A stretch of 64,000 nt of DNA from Salinivirgaceae bacterium. GTDB taxonomy: Bacteria > Bacteroidota > Bacteroidia > Bacteroidales > SZUA-534. Shown here piece after piece: positions 7,544 to 15,868 of this stretch (position 1 is the first letter of the stretch; every line of letters starts with the position of its first letter). The notes under the pieces were generated by a model. It was not told where the DNA came from and ran no database searches. It was given only the letters and a program-made list of their open reading frames with translations. A program made the translations under genes and the position numbers. The stretch lies in assembly GCA_017557605.1 (NCBI GenBank), contig JAFYYJ010000064.1, forward strand, positions 1 to 64,000, in the 5' to 3' direction.

Positions 7544-10060
7544 ATGGATAGCAAGCAAAACAACATAAAACAGCAAGAAGACAACAACGCCGACATCAAG
7601 CGATACCTGATGATTGGCCTTGCCAACTGGCATTGGTTTGTCATTTCGTGCTTTTTGAGCCTGTGCGTTGCTTATTTGGTAAACCGCTATACGACACCGG
7701 TTTACAGAGTTAGTTCAACAATATTGGTGAATGAGGAGGATAACAAAAGAAGCATCCGCACCAATTCAACCGATGTTATTCAGACTCTGAACACGCTCAA
7801 CACCGGCGTCAATATTCAAAACCAGATTGGTATCCTGAAATCGTATCTGATTAACGATGTGGTACTTTCGGAGCTGGATTTCGGCGTCAGCTATCACCGC
7901 CACGGGCGCATCCATACATTCCAAAAATACCTGCCCGACCAGTTGAACCTGATTATCGACTCAACACACGCGCAGGGTTATGGTCTCCCGATGAATATCA
8001 GGATTTTATCAGAGGATAAATACCGTTTGAATTTTGAATACATGGTCGAGAAAGAGTTGCATGAAGTTGATACTGTGATGAGCTTCGGTGACACTTTTGA
8101 GAATGATGTTTTCAAATTTAAAGTACTGATTCGCAACCCCGAACGTTTCCACGACGAGACGCCCGGCGAATATGATGTCACAATCAACAGCCACAGCGCG
8201 CTAGTGAACAAATACCGCAACGGAGTGTCGGTTGAACAATCGGACAAGAAAAGCACCATACTGATTATCACCGCCACAGGCTTTATGCCCGACGAGGTAT
8301 GCGACTATCTGAACAAGCTGACCGAGGTTTACATCCGCTACGGACTCGACAACAAAAACAATGTGGTTGCCAGCACCATAGCCTTCATCGACGAGCAAAT
8401 TGAATCGGTTATGGACTCGCTCGACATTACCGGCAGTCACTTGCAGGACTTCCGCTCCAAAAACATGATTATCAACATCACACAAGAAGGCCAACTGCTG
8501 TACAAGCAATATGAGGAGCTGAACACGCAAAAGGCAGAATTGCTTGTTGAACAAAAATACTATGACTATATCACTGATTATCTGAAAGATAAACAAACCA
8601 CACAGACTGTGATTGTGCCGACTGCCGTTGGCATTCGCGACCAACTGCTGATAAACTTCATCATGCAGCTCAACACATTGAATCAAGAGCAAATGGCGCT
8701 GAAATCGCAGTCGGTGAAGTCGAACCCGAAACTTGACCTGATTGAATCGCAGATTGACGCCTTGAAACTGCTGATTTCGGAAAACGTGGTTAATTTGTCG
8801 AAAACCAACAATATAGCCATAAAAGACATTGACGAACGCATTGCCGACATCAGCCTGCAGATTGAAAAACTGCCTTCGAACGAACGTAAGCTGATGAACA
8901 TCAACCGCATGTTCAACGTCAACGACAAGATTTACACCTACTTGCTTGAAAAACGAGCCGAAGCCGGACTGAAACGCGCATCAAACACTCCAGACGCACA
9001 GGTGCTTGACTATGCACGCCCAGACATGGCTGCGAGAATAAAACCAAAAACAAGTTTCAACTATCTGGTTGCATTGATGTTAGGCATGGCTATCCCTATC
9101 GCCATAATAATTCTCGTCAACTTCTTCAACAACAAAATCAGAAGCCGCGAAGACATTGAAAGCCGCAGCAACACGCCGATTATCGGCATCATTGGGCATA
9201 ATCCGGACGACAACGATTTAGTAATCTTCGACAATCCGCGTTCAATCATATCGGAATCGTTCCGCACAATAAAAACCAATGTGCAGTATCTTGTGCCAAA
9301 CAAGGCATCGAAGACGATTGTTGTGACATCAACATTCAGCGGCGAGGGCAAATCGTTCTGCACCAGCAACTTGGCTGCTGTTTTGGCAATGACCAACAAA
9401 AAGACGCTGCTGATTGGTCTCGACTTGCGCAAACCTCAGATTCACAAGATATTCAAAATGGATAACACCATTGGAATGTCAACCTATCTGATTGGCAAAA
9501 ACTCGCTTGACGAAGTAATCACAAAAACCAAATACGACAATTTGTGGATTGCCCTGCCTGGCCCCATTCCGCCAAACCCTGCACAATTGATTGAATCAGA
9601 GGCTTTGGCAACGCTGTTTGAAGAAGTGAAGGAAAAATTCGATTACATTATTGTTGATACTCCGCCTATCGCCTTAGTGGCCGACGCCATGTTGCTGGCA
9701 AAATACGCCGACACAAATATTTTTGTCATGCGCCAAGGCTATACCTACATGAGCTCAATCGACATAATTAATGATTTGAATAAGAATAAGAATGTGCCAG
9801 ACTACAACATACTGCTGAACGATGCCGACATTAGCGGCAGATATGGCTACGGCTATAGCTACGGACACCGTTATGGCTACGGGTACGGCTATGGTTACGG
9901 TTATGGCTACGGATACGGCTATGGTTACGGTTACGGCGACGGATACGGCTATGGTAATGGTTACGGCGACGGCTACTATACCACATCGCACCATTCAAAA
10001 CCGTCTATCATGAAACGCTTGATAGCATTCCTGATTCCAAGAAACATTTTTAAGCCTTAA
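7544..10060 (+). CDS. Wzc-like chain-length regulator and tyrosine kinase with Tyr-Gly tail
   Basis: An inner-membrane co-polymerase/BY-kinase of 838 residues. Parts in order: first transmembrane helix near 30-50 (WFVISCFLSLCVAYLV), Wzz domain, long periplasmic coiled-coil region (about 270-480), GNVR-like SNERKLMNINR and second transmembrane helix near 507-528. The cytoplasmic kinase follows, with Walker A SGEGKS (Lys603), Walker A' LIGLDLRKPQ and Walker B YIIVDTPPIALVAD. BY-kinases autophosphorylate a C-terminal tyrosine cluster. Here that cluster is extreme: residues 767-812 hold 20 tyrosines, mostly as alternating Tyr-Gly. Coupled to the export lipoprotein upstream. Confidence 0.94.
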   Translation: MDSKQNNIKQQEDNNADIKRYLMIGLANWHWFVISCFLSLCVAYLVNRYTTPVYRVSSTILVNEEDNKRSIRTNSTDVIQTLNTLNTGVNIQNQIGILKSYLINDVVLSELDFGVSYHRHGRIHTFQKYLPDQLNLIIDSTHAQGYGLPMNIRILSEDKYRLNFEYMVEKELHEVDTVMSFGDTFENDVFKFKVLIRNPERFHDETPGEYDVTINSHSALVNKYRNGVSVEQSDKKSTILIITATGFMPDEVCDYLNKLTEVYIRYGLDNKNNVVASTIAFIDEQIESVMDSLDITGSHLQDFRSKNMIINITQEGQLLYKQYEELNTQKAELLVEQKYYDYITDYLKDKQTTQTVIVPTAVGIRDQLLINFIMQLNTLNQEQMALKSQSVKSNPKLDLIESQIDALKLLISENVVNLSKTNNIAIKDIDERIADISLQIEKLPSNERKLMNINRMFNVNDKIYTYLLEKRAEAGLKRASNTPDAQVLDYARPDMAARIKPKTSFNYLVALMLGMAIPIAIIILVNFFNNKIRSREDIESRSNTPIIGIIGHNPDDNDLVIFDNPRSIISESFRTIKTNVQYLVPNKASKTIVVTSTFSGEGKSFCTSNLAAVLAMTNKKTLLIGLDLRKPQIHKIFKMDNTIGMSTYLIGKNSLDEVITKTKYDNLWIALPGPIPPNPAQLIESEALATLFEEVKEKFDYIIVDTPPIALVADAMLLAKYADTNIFVMRQGYTYMSSIDIINDLNKNKNVPDYNILLNDADISGRYGYGYSYGHRYGYGYGYGYGYGYGYGYGYGYGDGYGYGNGYGDGYYTTSHHSKPSIMKRLIAFLIPRNIFKP
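9842..9978 (+). repeat. TAY-GGN hexamer repeat coding a Tyr-Gly tail
   Basis: In-frame six-base repeats of the form TAT/TAC-GGN, with small breaks (AGC, CAC CGT, GAC, AAT), encode 20 tyrosines at the end of the kinase gene. Synonymous third bases vary (GGC, GGT, GGA, GGG), so the array has been kept by selection on protein as well as by repeat expansion. Unit gain or loss would stay in frame. Confidence 0.9.
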
Positions 10061-10064
10061 AGTT

Positions 10065-10301
10065 ATGTTTGCCACATTAATATTGACATTGATACTTGTT
10101 GGAATAGCTTTGATTGGGCTTTCCTTCAACTTGATATTCAGGAAGAAACCCTTCCCTGAAACACATATCAGCCATAACAAGGATATGAAAAATCTTGGCA
10201 TTATGTGTGTGAAGGCAATGGATGCCTTGGAGCAAAAGAAAGCGAAAGAAAACTCGAAAAACAAATATGACAATTTGCAAATCATCAAAAACGAAAACTA
10301 A
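10065..10301 (+). CDS. Small single-pass membrane protein, function unknown
   Basis: A 78-residue protein with one N-terminal transmembrane helix (LILTLILVGIALIGLSFNLIF), a basic RKKPFPETHIS stretch and a Lys-rich C-terminus. The FPxTHIxxNKxMxxxGI pattern is one I associate with small conserved Bacteroidetes membrane proteins, but I cannot name a family. It begins 4 bases after the kinase gene and ends 7 bases before the first peptidase, so it belongs to the export operon. Confidence 0.7.
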   Translation: MFATLILTLILVGIALIGLSFNLIFRKKPFPETHISHNKDMKNLGIMCVKAMDALEQKKAKENSKNKYDNLQIIKNEN

Positions 10302-10308
10302 AATTGTT

Positions 10309-11505
10309 ATGTGTAAAAAACTAAAAATAAGCGCAATACTATTGCTTGGTGCTATCCAGGTATTTGCACAGGAAAGCAATAAAATCGATTCGATTTACGG
10401 ATTCAAATCGAAAGTTGATTTGAAAGCGACATCGGTTAAAGACCAATATAAATCAGGCACTTGCTGGTCGTTTTCGGGCATATCGTTTATTGAGTCGGAG
10501 CTCTTGCGAATGGGCAAAGGCGAGTTCGACCTGTCGGAGATGTATATCGTGAACCGCGACTACCATGTCCGCGCCATTGATTATGTGCGCTGGAACGGAG
10601 CCAAAAGTTTCAGCTCAGGCTCAGAAGGCTGCAATGTGTTCAACCGCGTCCGCGAATACGGACTTATGCCGCAAAGCGTTTACGCCGGTCTCAACTATGG
10701 CACCGAGAAACACATGAACAAAGAAATGGACGCTGCCCTGAAAGCCTACATCAACGCCATTATCACCAATCCGAACGGCAAGCTGTCGACAGCATGGTTG
10801 GCAGGGTTTGACGGAATTATGGCGGCCTACCTTGGCGAGATTCCTGAAGAATTTGAATATGACGGCAAAAAATACACTCCGCAGCAATTCCGCGACAAGT
10901 TAGGCATCAATCCCGACGACTATGTTGAATTCTCGTCATTGACCCACCACCCGCTGTACTCAAGATTTGTTATGGAAGTTGAGGACAACTGGGAGCTTGG
11001 AGATGTCTACAATGTGTCGCTTGACGAACTGACCGACCTTGCCTTTTATGCCCTTGACAAAGGCTACACCGTGCTTTGGGGCGGCGATGTCACTGAACTT
11101 GGATTCTCGTGGAAAAACGGCATAGCAATTGTTCCTGCCGACGAAACCGAAGAAGACCTGAAAGGAACCGACCGCGAGCAACTGAATCAGGTCGATTTGA
11201 GCAGCAACCCGCACCCAAATCTTTTCAAGAAACTGGTTCGCGAAGAAAACATAACTCCCGAAAAACGCCAAGCATCGTTCGACAACCGCGAGACAACCGA
11301 TGACCACGGAATGCACATAACCGGTTATCTGACAGACAGAAACGGCACTCGCTACTTCAAAGTGAAAAACTCGTGGAACACCACAAATCCGTACAACGGC
11401 TACATCTACATGTCGGAGAATTTCTACCGCTACAAGACTCTGACAGTGCTTATCCACAAAGACGCCGTTCCGAAAGATTTAAAGAAAAAACTGAATATCA
11501 AGTAA
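10309..11505 (+). CDS. Secreted C1 cysteine peptidase, bleomycin hydrolase/PepC-like (copy 1)
   Basis: Start set at ATG 10309 because it gives a clean signal peptide (KISAILLLGAIQVFAQ); the longer frame from 10222 overlaps the previous gene. The 398 residues show the papain-fold catalytic set of the C1B group: QYKSGTCWSFSG with Cys52, DDHGMHITGY with His333 and VKNSW with Asn354. PepC and bleomycin hydrolase are usually cytosolic hexamers. Here the signal peptide places the enzyme in the periplasm or outside. It lies in the polysaccharide export operon, and its substrate is unknown. Confidence 0.88.
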   Translation: MCKKLKISAILLLGAIQVFAQESNKIDSIYGFKSKVDLKATSVKDQYKSGTCWSFSGISFIESELLRMGKGEFDLSEMYIVNRDYHVRAIDYVRWNGAKSFSSGSEGCNVFNRVREYGLMPQSVYAGLNYGTEKHMNKEMDAALKAYINAIITNPNGKLSTAWLAGFDGIMAAYLGEIPEEFEYDGKKYTPQQFRDKLGINPDDYVEFSSLTHHPLYSRFVMEVEDNWELGDVYNVSLDELTDLAFYALDKGYTVLWGGDVTELGFSWKNGIAIVPADETEEDLKGTDREQLNQVDLSSNPHPNLFKKLVREENITPEKRQASFDNRETTDDHGMHITGYLTDRNGTRYFKVKNSWNTTNPYNGYIYMSENFYRYKTLTVLIHKDAVPKDLKKKLNIK

Positions 11506-11515
11506 TCATCCGAAT

Positions 11516-12694
11516 ATGAGCAACTTATCATTCAGAACTATATTATTAGCATCGGTATTGGCCCACGCTGGAAACGCCTGCGCCCAAGCCGATATTGACT
11601 CAATATATGGTTTTGAGTTGAAAGTTGACCTCAAAGCGACACCCGTCAAAGACCAGTACAAGTCAGAAACATGCTGGGCATATGCCGCCACATCGTATGT
11701 TGAATCGGAACTGATAAGGCTGGGCAAAGGCGAATTCGACCTGTCAGAGAAATTTTTCATCAATCGCGACTACTATTTGCAAGCCATTGATTATGTGCGC
11801 TGGAATGGGAAAAAAGATTTCAGTTCGGGCGCCGAAGCCTTCAATGTCATGAACCGAATAGACGACTGCGGCATTATGCTTGAAGCCGATTATGGATGCG
11901 AACTCCCTGAATACTGGGAACTTGACAAAAACATCAGCACTTACATAAACTCTATTGTATCATCGTCGAACAAACCGCTGACAAACGCATGGGCGGCTGG
12001 AATAGATGCCATTCTGAACAGTCATCTTGGAACGCTGCCAGCCAAATTCGACTACAACGGACAGACCTTCACTCCTATCGAATTCCGCGATTTTTTAGGT
12101 TTCAACCCAAGCGACTACATCAACTTCTCGTCATTCTCACATCATCCTCTATATAAGGATTTTATACTTGAATCACCCGACAATTGGGACTATTGCCATT
12201 ATTACAATGTGACAATCGACGAGTTGACTGAACTCATATTCTACTCGCTTGAAAAAGGCTTCACAGTGCTTTGGAGCGGCGATTTCAGCGAAGACTATAT
12301 TGATGATTATCTGCTTGTTGTACCAGAACCAGACACATTGCAAACCGACCTGTCCGGCACCGACCGCGAACGGCTGAACCAATCGGATAATGATGACGAC
12401 AATGAAGCCAATGACAACGACGGTATAACAAAAGAGATTGCCATAACTCCTGAAATCAGACAAATAGCGTTTGACAACTACGAGACCACCGATGACCATT
12501 GCATGCACATAACCGGCTATCTGACAGACAAAAACGGCTCTCGATATTTGAAAGTGAAAAACTCGTGGGGCGAAGATATGTCGCGCAATGGCTTCATCTA
12601 CATGTCGGAGGCTTTTTTCAGATATAAAACGCTGAATATCACTATTCACAAAGATGCTGTACCGACCGACATCAAAAACAAACTGAATTTATAA
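11516..12694 (+). CDS. Secreted C1 cysteine peptidase, bleomycin hydrolase/PepC-like (copy 2)
   Basis: A paralogue of the gene 10 bases upstream. It shares long stretches (KVDLKAT.VKDQYKS, RLGKGEFDLSE, AIDYVRWNG) over nearly the whole length, with a signal peptide ending near ACAQA. The catalytic set is kept: Cys53 in SETCWAYA, His328 in DDHCMHITGY and Asn349 in VKNSWG. Copy 2 has an acidic Asn/Asp-rich insertion (NDDDNEANDND) near residue 295 and replaces WSFSG by WAYAA after the nucleophile. The tandem arrangement suggests local duplication and divergence in specificity. 392 residues. Confidence 0.87.
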   Translation: MSNLSFRTILLASVLAHAGNACAQADIDSIYGFELKVDLKATPVKDQYKSETCWAYAATSYVESELIRLGKGEFDLSEKFFINRDYYLQAIDYVRWNGKKDFSSGAEAFNVMNRIDDCGIMLEADYGCELPEYWELDKNISTYINSIVSSSNKPLTNAWAAGIDAILNSHLGTLPAKFDYNGQTFTPIEFRDFLGFNPSDYINFSSFSHHPLYKDFILESPDNWDYCHYYNVTIDELTELIFYSLEKGFTVLWSGDFSEDYIDDYLLVVPEPDTLQTDLSGTDRERLNQSDNDDDNEANDNDGITKEIAITPEIRQIAFDNYETTDDHCMHITGYLTDKNGSRYLKVKNSWGEDMSRNGFIYMSEAFFRYKTLNITIHKDAVPTDIKNKLNL

Positions 12695-12695
12695 C

Positions 12696-13556
12696 ATGAA
12701 CTTACTATCAATACTGTGGAATCCTGACCCCGTTTGGTTCACCATTGGAAGCGTCAGTTTCCGCTACTACTCGATTTTATACGTAGCCGGATTGGTGGCT
12801 GCCTACTTCATTATCAACAAGTTGGTAATGCGTGAGGGCAAGCCGCGCGAGTTCATCGACAAGTTCACTTGGTTCATAATCATAGGACTGATTATAGGCG
12901 CGCGGATTGGCCATTGCCTGTTCTACGAGCCAGGTTACTACATCCACCATATTGCCGAAATGCTGTTTCCTATAAAAGAGACCGCCAATGGCTGGAAATT
13001 TATTGGATATCAAGGACTTGCAAGCCACGGTGGAGCTATAGGAATATTGATTGCTCTCTACTTGTTCTGCCGCCACTATAAAGTTGATTACCTTTGGATG
13101 GCCGACCGTTTGGTAATGCCAGTTCCGCTTGTTGGCGTGTTCATCAGGTTCGGCAACTTTATGAATTCCGAAATTGTAGGCCGCCCTACGGGAAGCGACT
13201 GGGGTATTGTATTTCAACGGGTTGACACTCTTCCGCGACATCCGTCGCAACTCTATGAGGCCATTTGCTACCTGATAATATTTGGCATTGTGCTATGGTA
13301 TTACCACAAAAATTACGGCAACCTTGTCAACGGCAAAATATTCGGACTGTTCCTGATACTCATTTTCACGTCTCGGTTCATCATCGAGTTCGGAAAAGAG
13401 GTTCAGGAAGAATTTGAAGAGGCAATGCTCCTCGATATGGGGCAACTATTAAGCCTGCCGTTCATCGCCCTTGGCGTTTGGCTATTCTTTTTCAGGAAAC
13501 CGAAAAGCGATGCAAAACCCGCTGCCGACAATAAAAAAGCACCGACAAAAAAATGA
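12696..13556 (+). CDS. lgt: Prolipoprotein diacylglyceryl transferase
   Basis: An inner-membrane enzyme that moves diacylglyceryl to the lipobox cysteine of prolipoproteins. The family marks are present: PVWFTIGSVSFRYYSILYV at the start, GLIIGARIGHCLFYEP, GLASHGGAIG, the Lgt signature around VFIRFGNFMNSEIVGRPT, and RHPSQLYEA. Several membrane helices are evident; the C-terminus is a short Lys-rich tail. Length 286 fits the family. It starts one base after the second peptidase and overlaps the following GH5 gene by 4 bases. Confidence 0.96.
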   Translation: MNLLSILWNPDPVWFTIGSVSFRYYSILYVAGLVAAYFIINKLVMREGKPREFIDKFTWFIIIGLIIGARIGHCLFYEPGYYIHHIAEMLFPIKETANGWKFIGYQGLASHGGAIGILIALYLFCRHYKVDYLWMADRLVMPVPLVGVFIRFGNFMNSEIVGRPTGSDWGIVFQRVDTLPRHPSQLYEAICYLIIFGIVLWYYHKNYGNLVNGKIFGLFLILIFTSRFIIEFGKEVQEEFEEAMLLDMGQLLSLPFIALGVWLFFFRKPKSDAKPAADNKKAPTKK

Positions 13557-14512
13557 AAGTATCGGCCAAAATATTGACAATCATCGGCATGTCCGCCATG
13601 TTGGCAAGTTGTAGCAACCAATCACAGATACCTGATTGCCAGCCGCTTACCGTTAAAGGCAAATATCTGACAAATGCCAACGGTGACACTGTGGTGCTGC
13701 GAGGCGTGAGTTACGGCTGGTCGAACTGGTGGCCGCAATACTACAACGCCGAAAGTGTTAAGTGGCTCAAAAAAGACTGGCACATATCGGTGGTGCGCGC
13801 CGCTATGGGCGTTGAGCCACGGAATGGCTACCTAAATAACCCCGACGAATCGGTTCGCCTGACTGAAAACGTGATTGAAGGTGCCATAAAATCAGGCATA
13901 TACGTGATTGTTGATTGGCACAGCCACGGCATTCATACAGCCGAAGCGAAAAAATTCTTCGGTACAATGGCAAAAAAATACACTGACTGCCCAAACATTA
14001 TTTGGGAAATATACAACGAACCTGTCTTCCAACCCTGGGAAGCCGTACGCGACTATGCGATTCAGGTTATCGACACCATTCGGACCCACAGTCCCAATAT
14101 GATTCTGGTGGGCAGTCCGCACTGGGACCAAGACCTTAACATTGTGGCTACAAAGCCATTAGAAGGTGTTGAAAACATAATGTACACTATGCACTTCTAC
14201 GCCGCCAGCCACAAAGACAGCCTGCGCAACTGCTACAACGACGCACTGGCAACAGGTCTGCCAATATTCGTTTCGGAATCAGCCTGCTGCGAGGCCAATG
14301 GCAACGGCGCAATCGACCTTGACGAGTGGAACACATGGATTAACTGGTGCGAAACCAATAAGATAAGTTGGGTTACATGGTCGATTTCGTCGAAAAACGA
14401 GACATGCTCAATGTTGCTGCCTCAGGCATCTAAAACTGGCAACTGGCAACTATCGGACCTTAAAGAAAGTGGAAAAATAACACGAGATAAAATTATTGAA
14501 TTAAATAAATGA
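13553..14512 (+). CDS. GH5 family cellulase-like lipoprotein
   Basis: A glycoside hydrolase of 319 residues with a lipoprotein signal (lipobox near MLASC). The GH5 pattern is clear: LRGVSYGWSNWW at the start of the barrel, VRAAMGVEP, VIVDWHSHG, the acid/base Glu156 in IYNEPVFQP, YTMHFYAASH and the nucleophile Glu242 in IFVSESACC. GH5_2 endoglucanases cut beta-1,4-glucan. Sitting next to polysaccharide export genes and overlapping lgt (ATGA), it could trim an exported glucan the way BcsZ does in cellulose systems, but that is inference. It could equally be a dietary glucanase. Confidence 0.9.
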   Translation: MKVSAKILTIIGMSAMLASCSNQSQIPDCQPLTVKGKYLTNANGDTVVLRGVSYGWSNWWPQYYNAESVKWLKKDWHISVVRAAMGVEPRNGYLNNPDESVRLTENVIEGAIKSGIYVIVDWHSHGIHTAEAKKFFGTMAKKYTDCPNIIWEIYNEPVFQPWEAVRDYAIQVIDTIRTHSPNMILVGSPHWDQDLNIVATKPLEGVENIMYTMHFYAASHKDSLRNCYNDALATGLPIFVSESACCEANGNGAIDLDEWNTWINWCETNKISWVTWSISSKNETCSMLLPQASKTGNWQLSDLKESGKITRDKIIELNK

Positions 14513-14529
14513 CATAAAATCAATTAATT

Positions 14530-15006
14530 ATGGCAAAAGAAATTATCAAGGTAGATTTAAACTACATCCATAGCAGTTTATCACCACGAACACGCACAAC
14601 CACACTGGTCATCGGCATTGCACTGATTGCCGCCGGCTCGTGGGGCGTGTATGAAAACCACACCGACCTGTTGAGTTCGGGATTCGTAAACAGCGTTATC
14701 AGTATCGTCATCGGCATTGGCGGTTTGCTATTCTCGATGCGCCATCTGCCCGATTTCGCAAAGAAATACATCCGCCTGTCGGAAAACTCAATCAAATTCA
14801 AAAAACACTGGTTCTTTCCACGCCGGAAATTTGTTTGGGACGACATCGACAAAATAGAAATAACACGCGAACATATAAGAATTACAACCGACTACTCAAA
14901 CAAAGTGAAGGTCTTCGAACTGTCGTCGGTTTCGTACGAAGACTACAACTTGCTTCACAAATCGATTGTCGATACTTGCCTCGAACGCAATATTGATATG
15001 ATTTAA
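14530..15006 (+). CDS. Two-helix membrane protein with possible PH-like domain
   Basis: A protein of 158 residues, not assigned to a named family. Two transmembrane helices are seen (TTLVIGIALIAAGSWGVY and SVISIVIGIGGLLFSM). A cytosolic beta-rich half follows, with the pattern IRLSENSIKFKKHWFFP...FVWDDIDKIEITREHIRI, which resembles bacterial PH/YdbT-like domains. It is 17 bases after the GH5 gene, in the same direction. Confidence 0.6.
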   Translation: MAKEIIKVDLNYIHSSLSPRTRTTTLVIGIALIAAGSWGVYENHTDLLSSGFVNSVISIVIGIGGLLFSMRHLPDFAKKYIRLSENSIKFKKHWFFPRRKFVWDDIDKIEITREHIRITTDYSNKVKVFELSSVSYEDYNLLHKSIVDTCLERNIDMI

Positions 15007-15046
15007 GCGATTCCGCGAACACGCAAACCATTCATTATCAAGCAAG

Positions 15047-15832
15047 ATGATTTGCTATTTTTCGGGAACGGGTAACTCTATGTGGGTTGCCCAAACAATT
15101 TCGGCTCGCTTTGCCGATGTTCGCCTTGTGGATATGGCCGATGCCGTAGTCAGCGGTAACAGTCTGACTTTCAACCTTGCGGAAGACGAGCGTCTGGGCT
15201 TTGTTTTTCCCGTTCACTCGTGGGGCATTCCGTGGATTGTGCGGAAATTCATCAGTCTGATGAAAATCGACAACTATCGCAACCAACTGACTTACTGCAT
15301 TCTGACTTGCGGCGACGACTGTGGTTTGACAAACAAAATGTTGCTGAAACTGTTCCACCGCAAGGACTGGCAGTGCCGCCACATCTATTCGGTGCAGATG
15401 CCTAACACCTACGTGGTTTTCCCTGGTTTCGACGCCGACCCCGAGGAACTTGCGCAGAAAAAAACAACCGAAGCCGTGCCCACACTAGAAAAAATAATGG
15501 CGGCTATCGAGGCTGACTCGCCCATCGAATGCTATCTGCAAAAAGGACAACAATTCCTGAAATCGCACATCATCTATCCTCTTTTCTGCAAGTTTAAGAT
15601 GAGTAGCAAGCCGTTCCACTATACAGACAAATGCATCGGTTGCGGCATCTGCGTCAAAAACTGCCCCACTCACAACATCAGGCTGGAAAACGACCGCCCT
15701 GTTTGGGGCGACTGCTGCACACAATGCTTAAGCTGCCTTCATCGCTGTCCGCAAACGGCAATCGAGTACGGGAAAGAGTCGGTTGGCAAAGGGCGGTATT
15801 ATTATGGGAAAAAGGGCGATATTGCTGAATAA
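15047..15832 (+). CDS. EFR1-type flavodoxin-ferredoxin fusion protein
   Basis: A flavodoxin-like N-terminus (CYFSGTGNSMWVAQ, FMN phosphate loop) is joined to a C-terminal double 4Fe-4S domain. The iron-sulphur ligands are CIGCGICVKNCP (about residues 196-207) and CTQCLSCLHRCP (about 224-235). This EFR1 architecture is common in anaerobic gut bacteria, where it is taken to be an electron carrier of unknown partner. 261 residues. It is the last plus-strand gene before the convergent fucP gene, and no clear terminator is visible between the two stops. Confidence 0.88.
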   Translation: MICYFSGTGNSMWVAQTISARFADVRLVDMADAVVSGNSLTFNLAEDERLGFVFPVHSWGIPWIVRKFISLMKIDNYRNQLTYCILTCGDDCGLTNKMLLKLFHRKDWQCRHIYSVQMPNTYVVFPGFDADPEELAQKKTTEAVPTLEKIMAAIEADSPIECYLQKGQQFLKSHIIYPLFCKFKMSSKPFHYTDKCIGCGICVKNCPTHNIRLENDRPVWGDCCTQCLSCLHRCPQTAIEYGKESVGKGRYYYGKKGDIAE

Positions 15833-15868
15833 CAATCACCCTTCTTGCCATAAGTTAGAATAATGCGC

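Noticed and set aside
10222-10308. Longer N-terminus for the first C1 peptidase
   Set aside because: The extension overlaps the small membrane protein gene and would put 29 residues before an otherwise clean signal peptide at ATG 10309.
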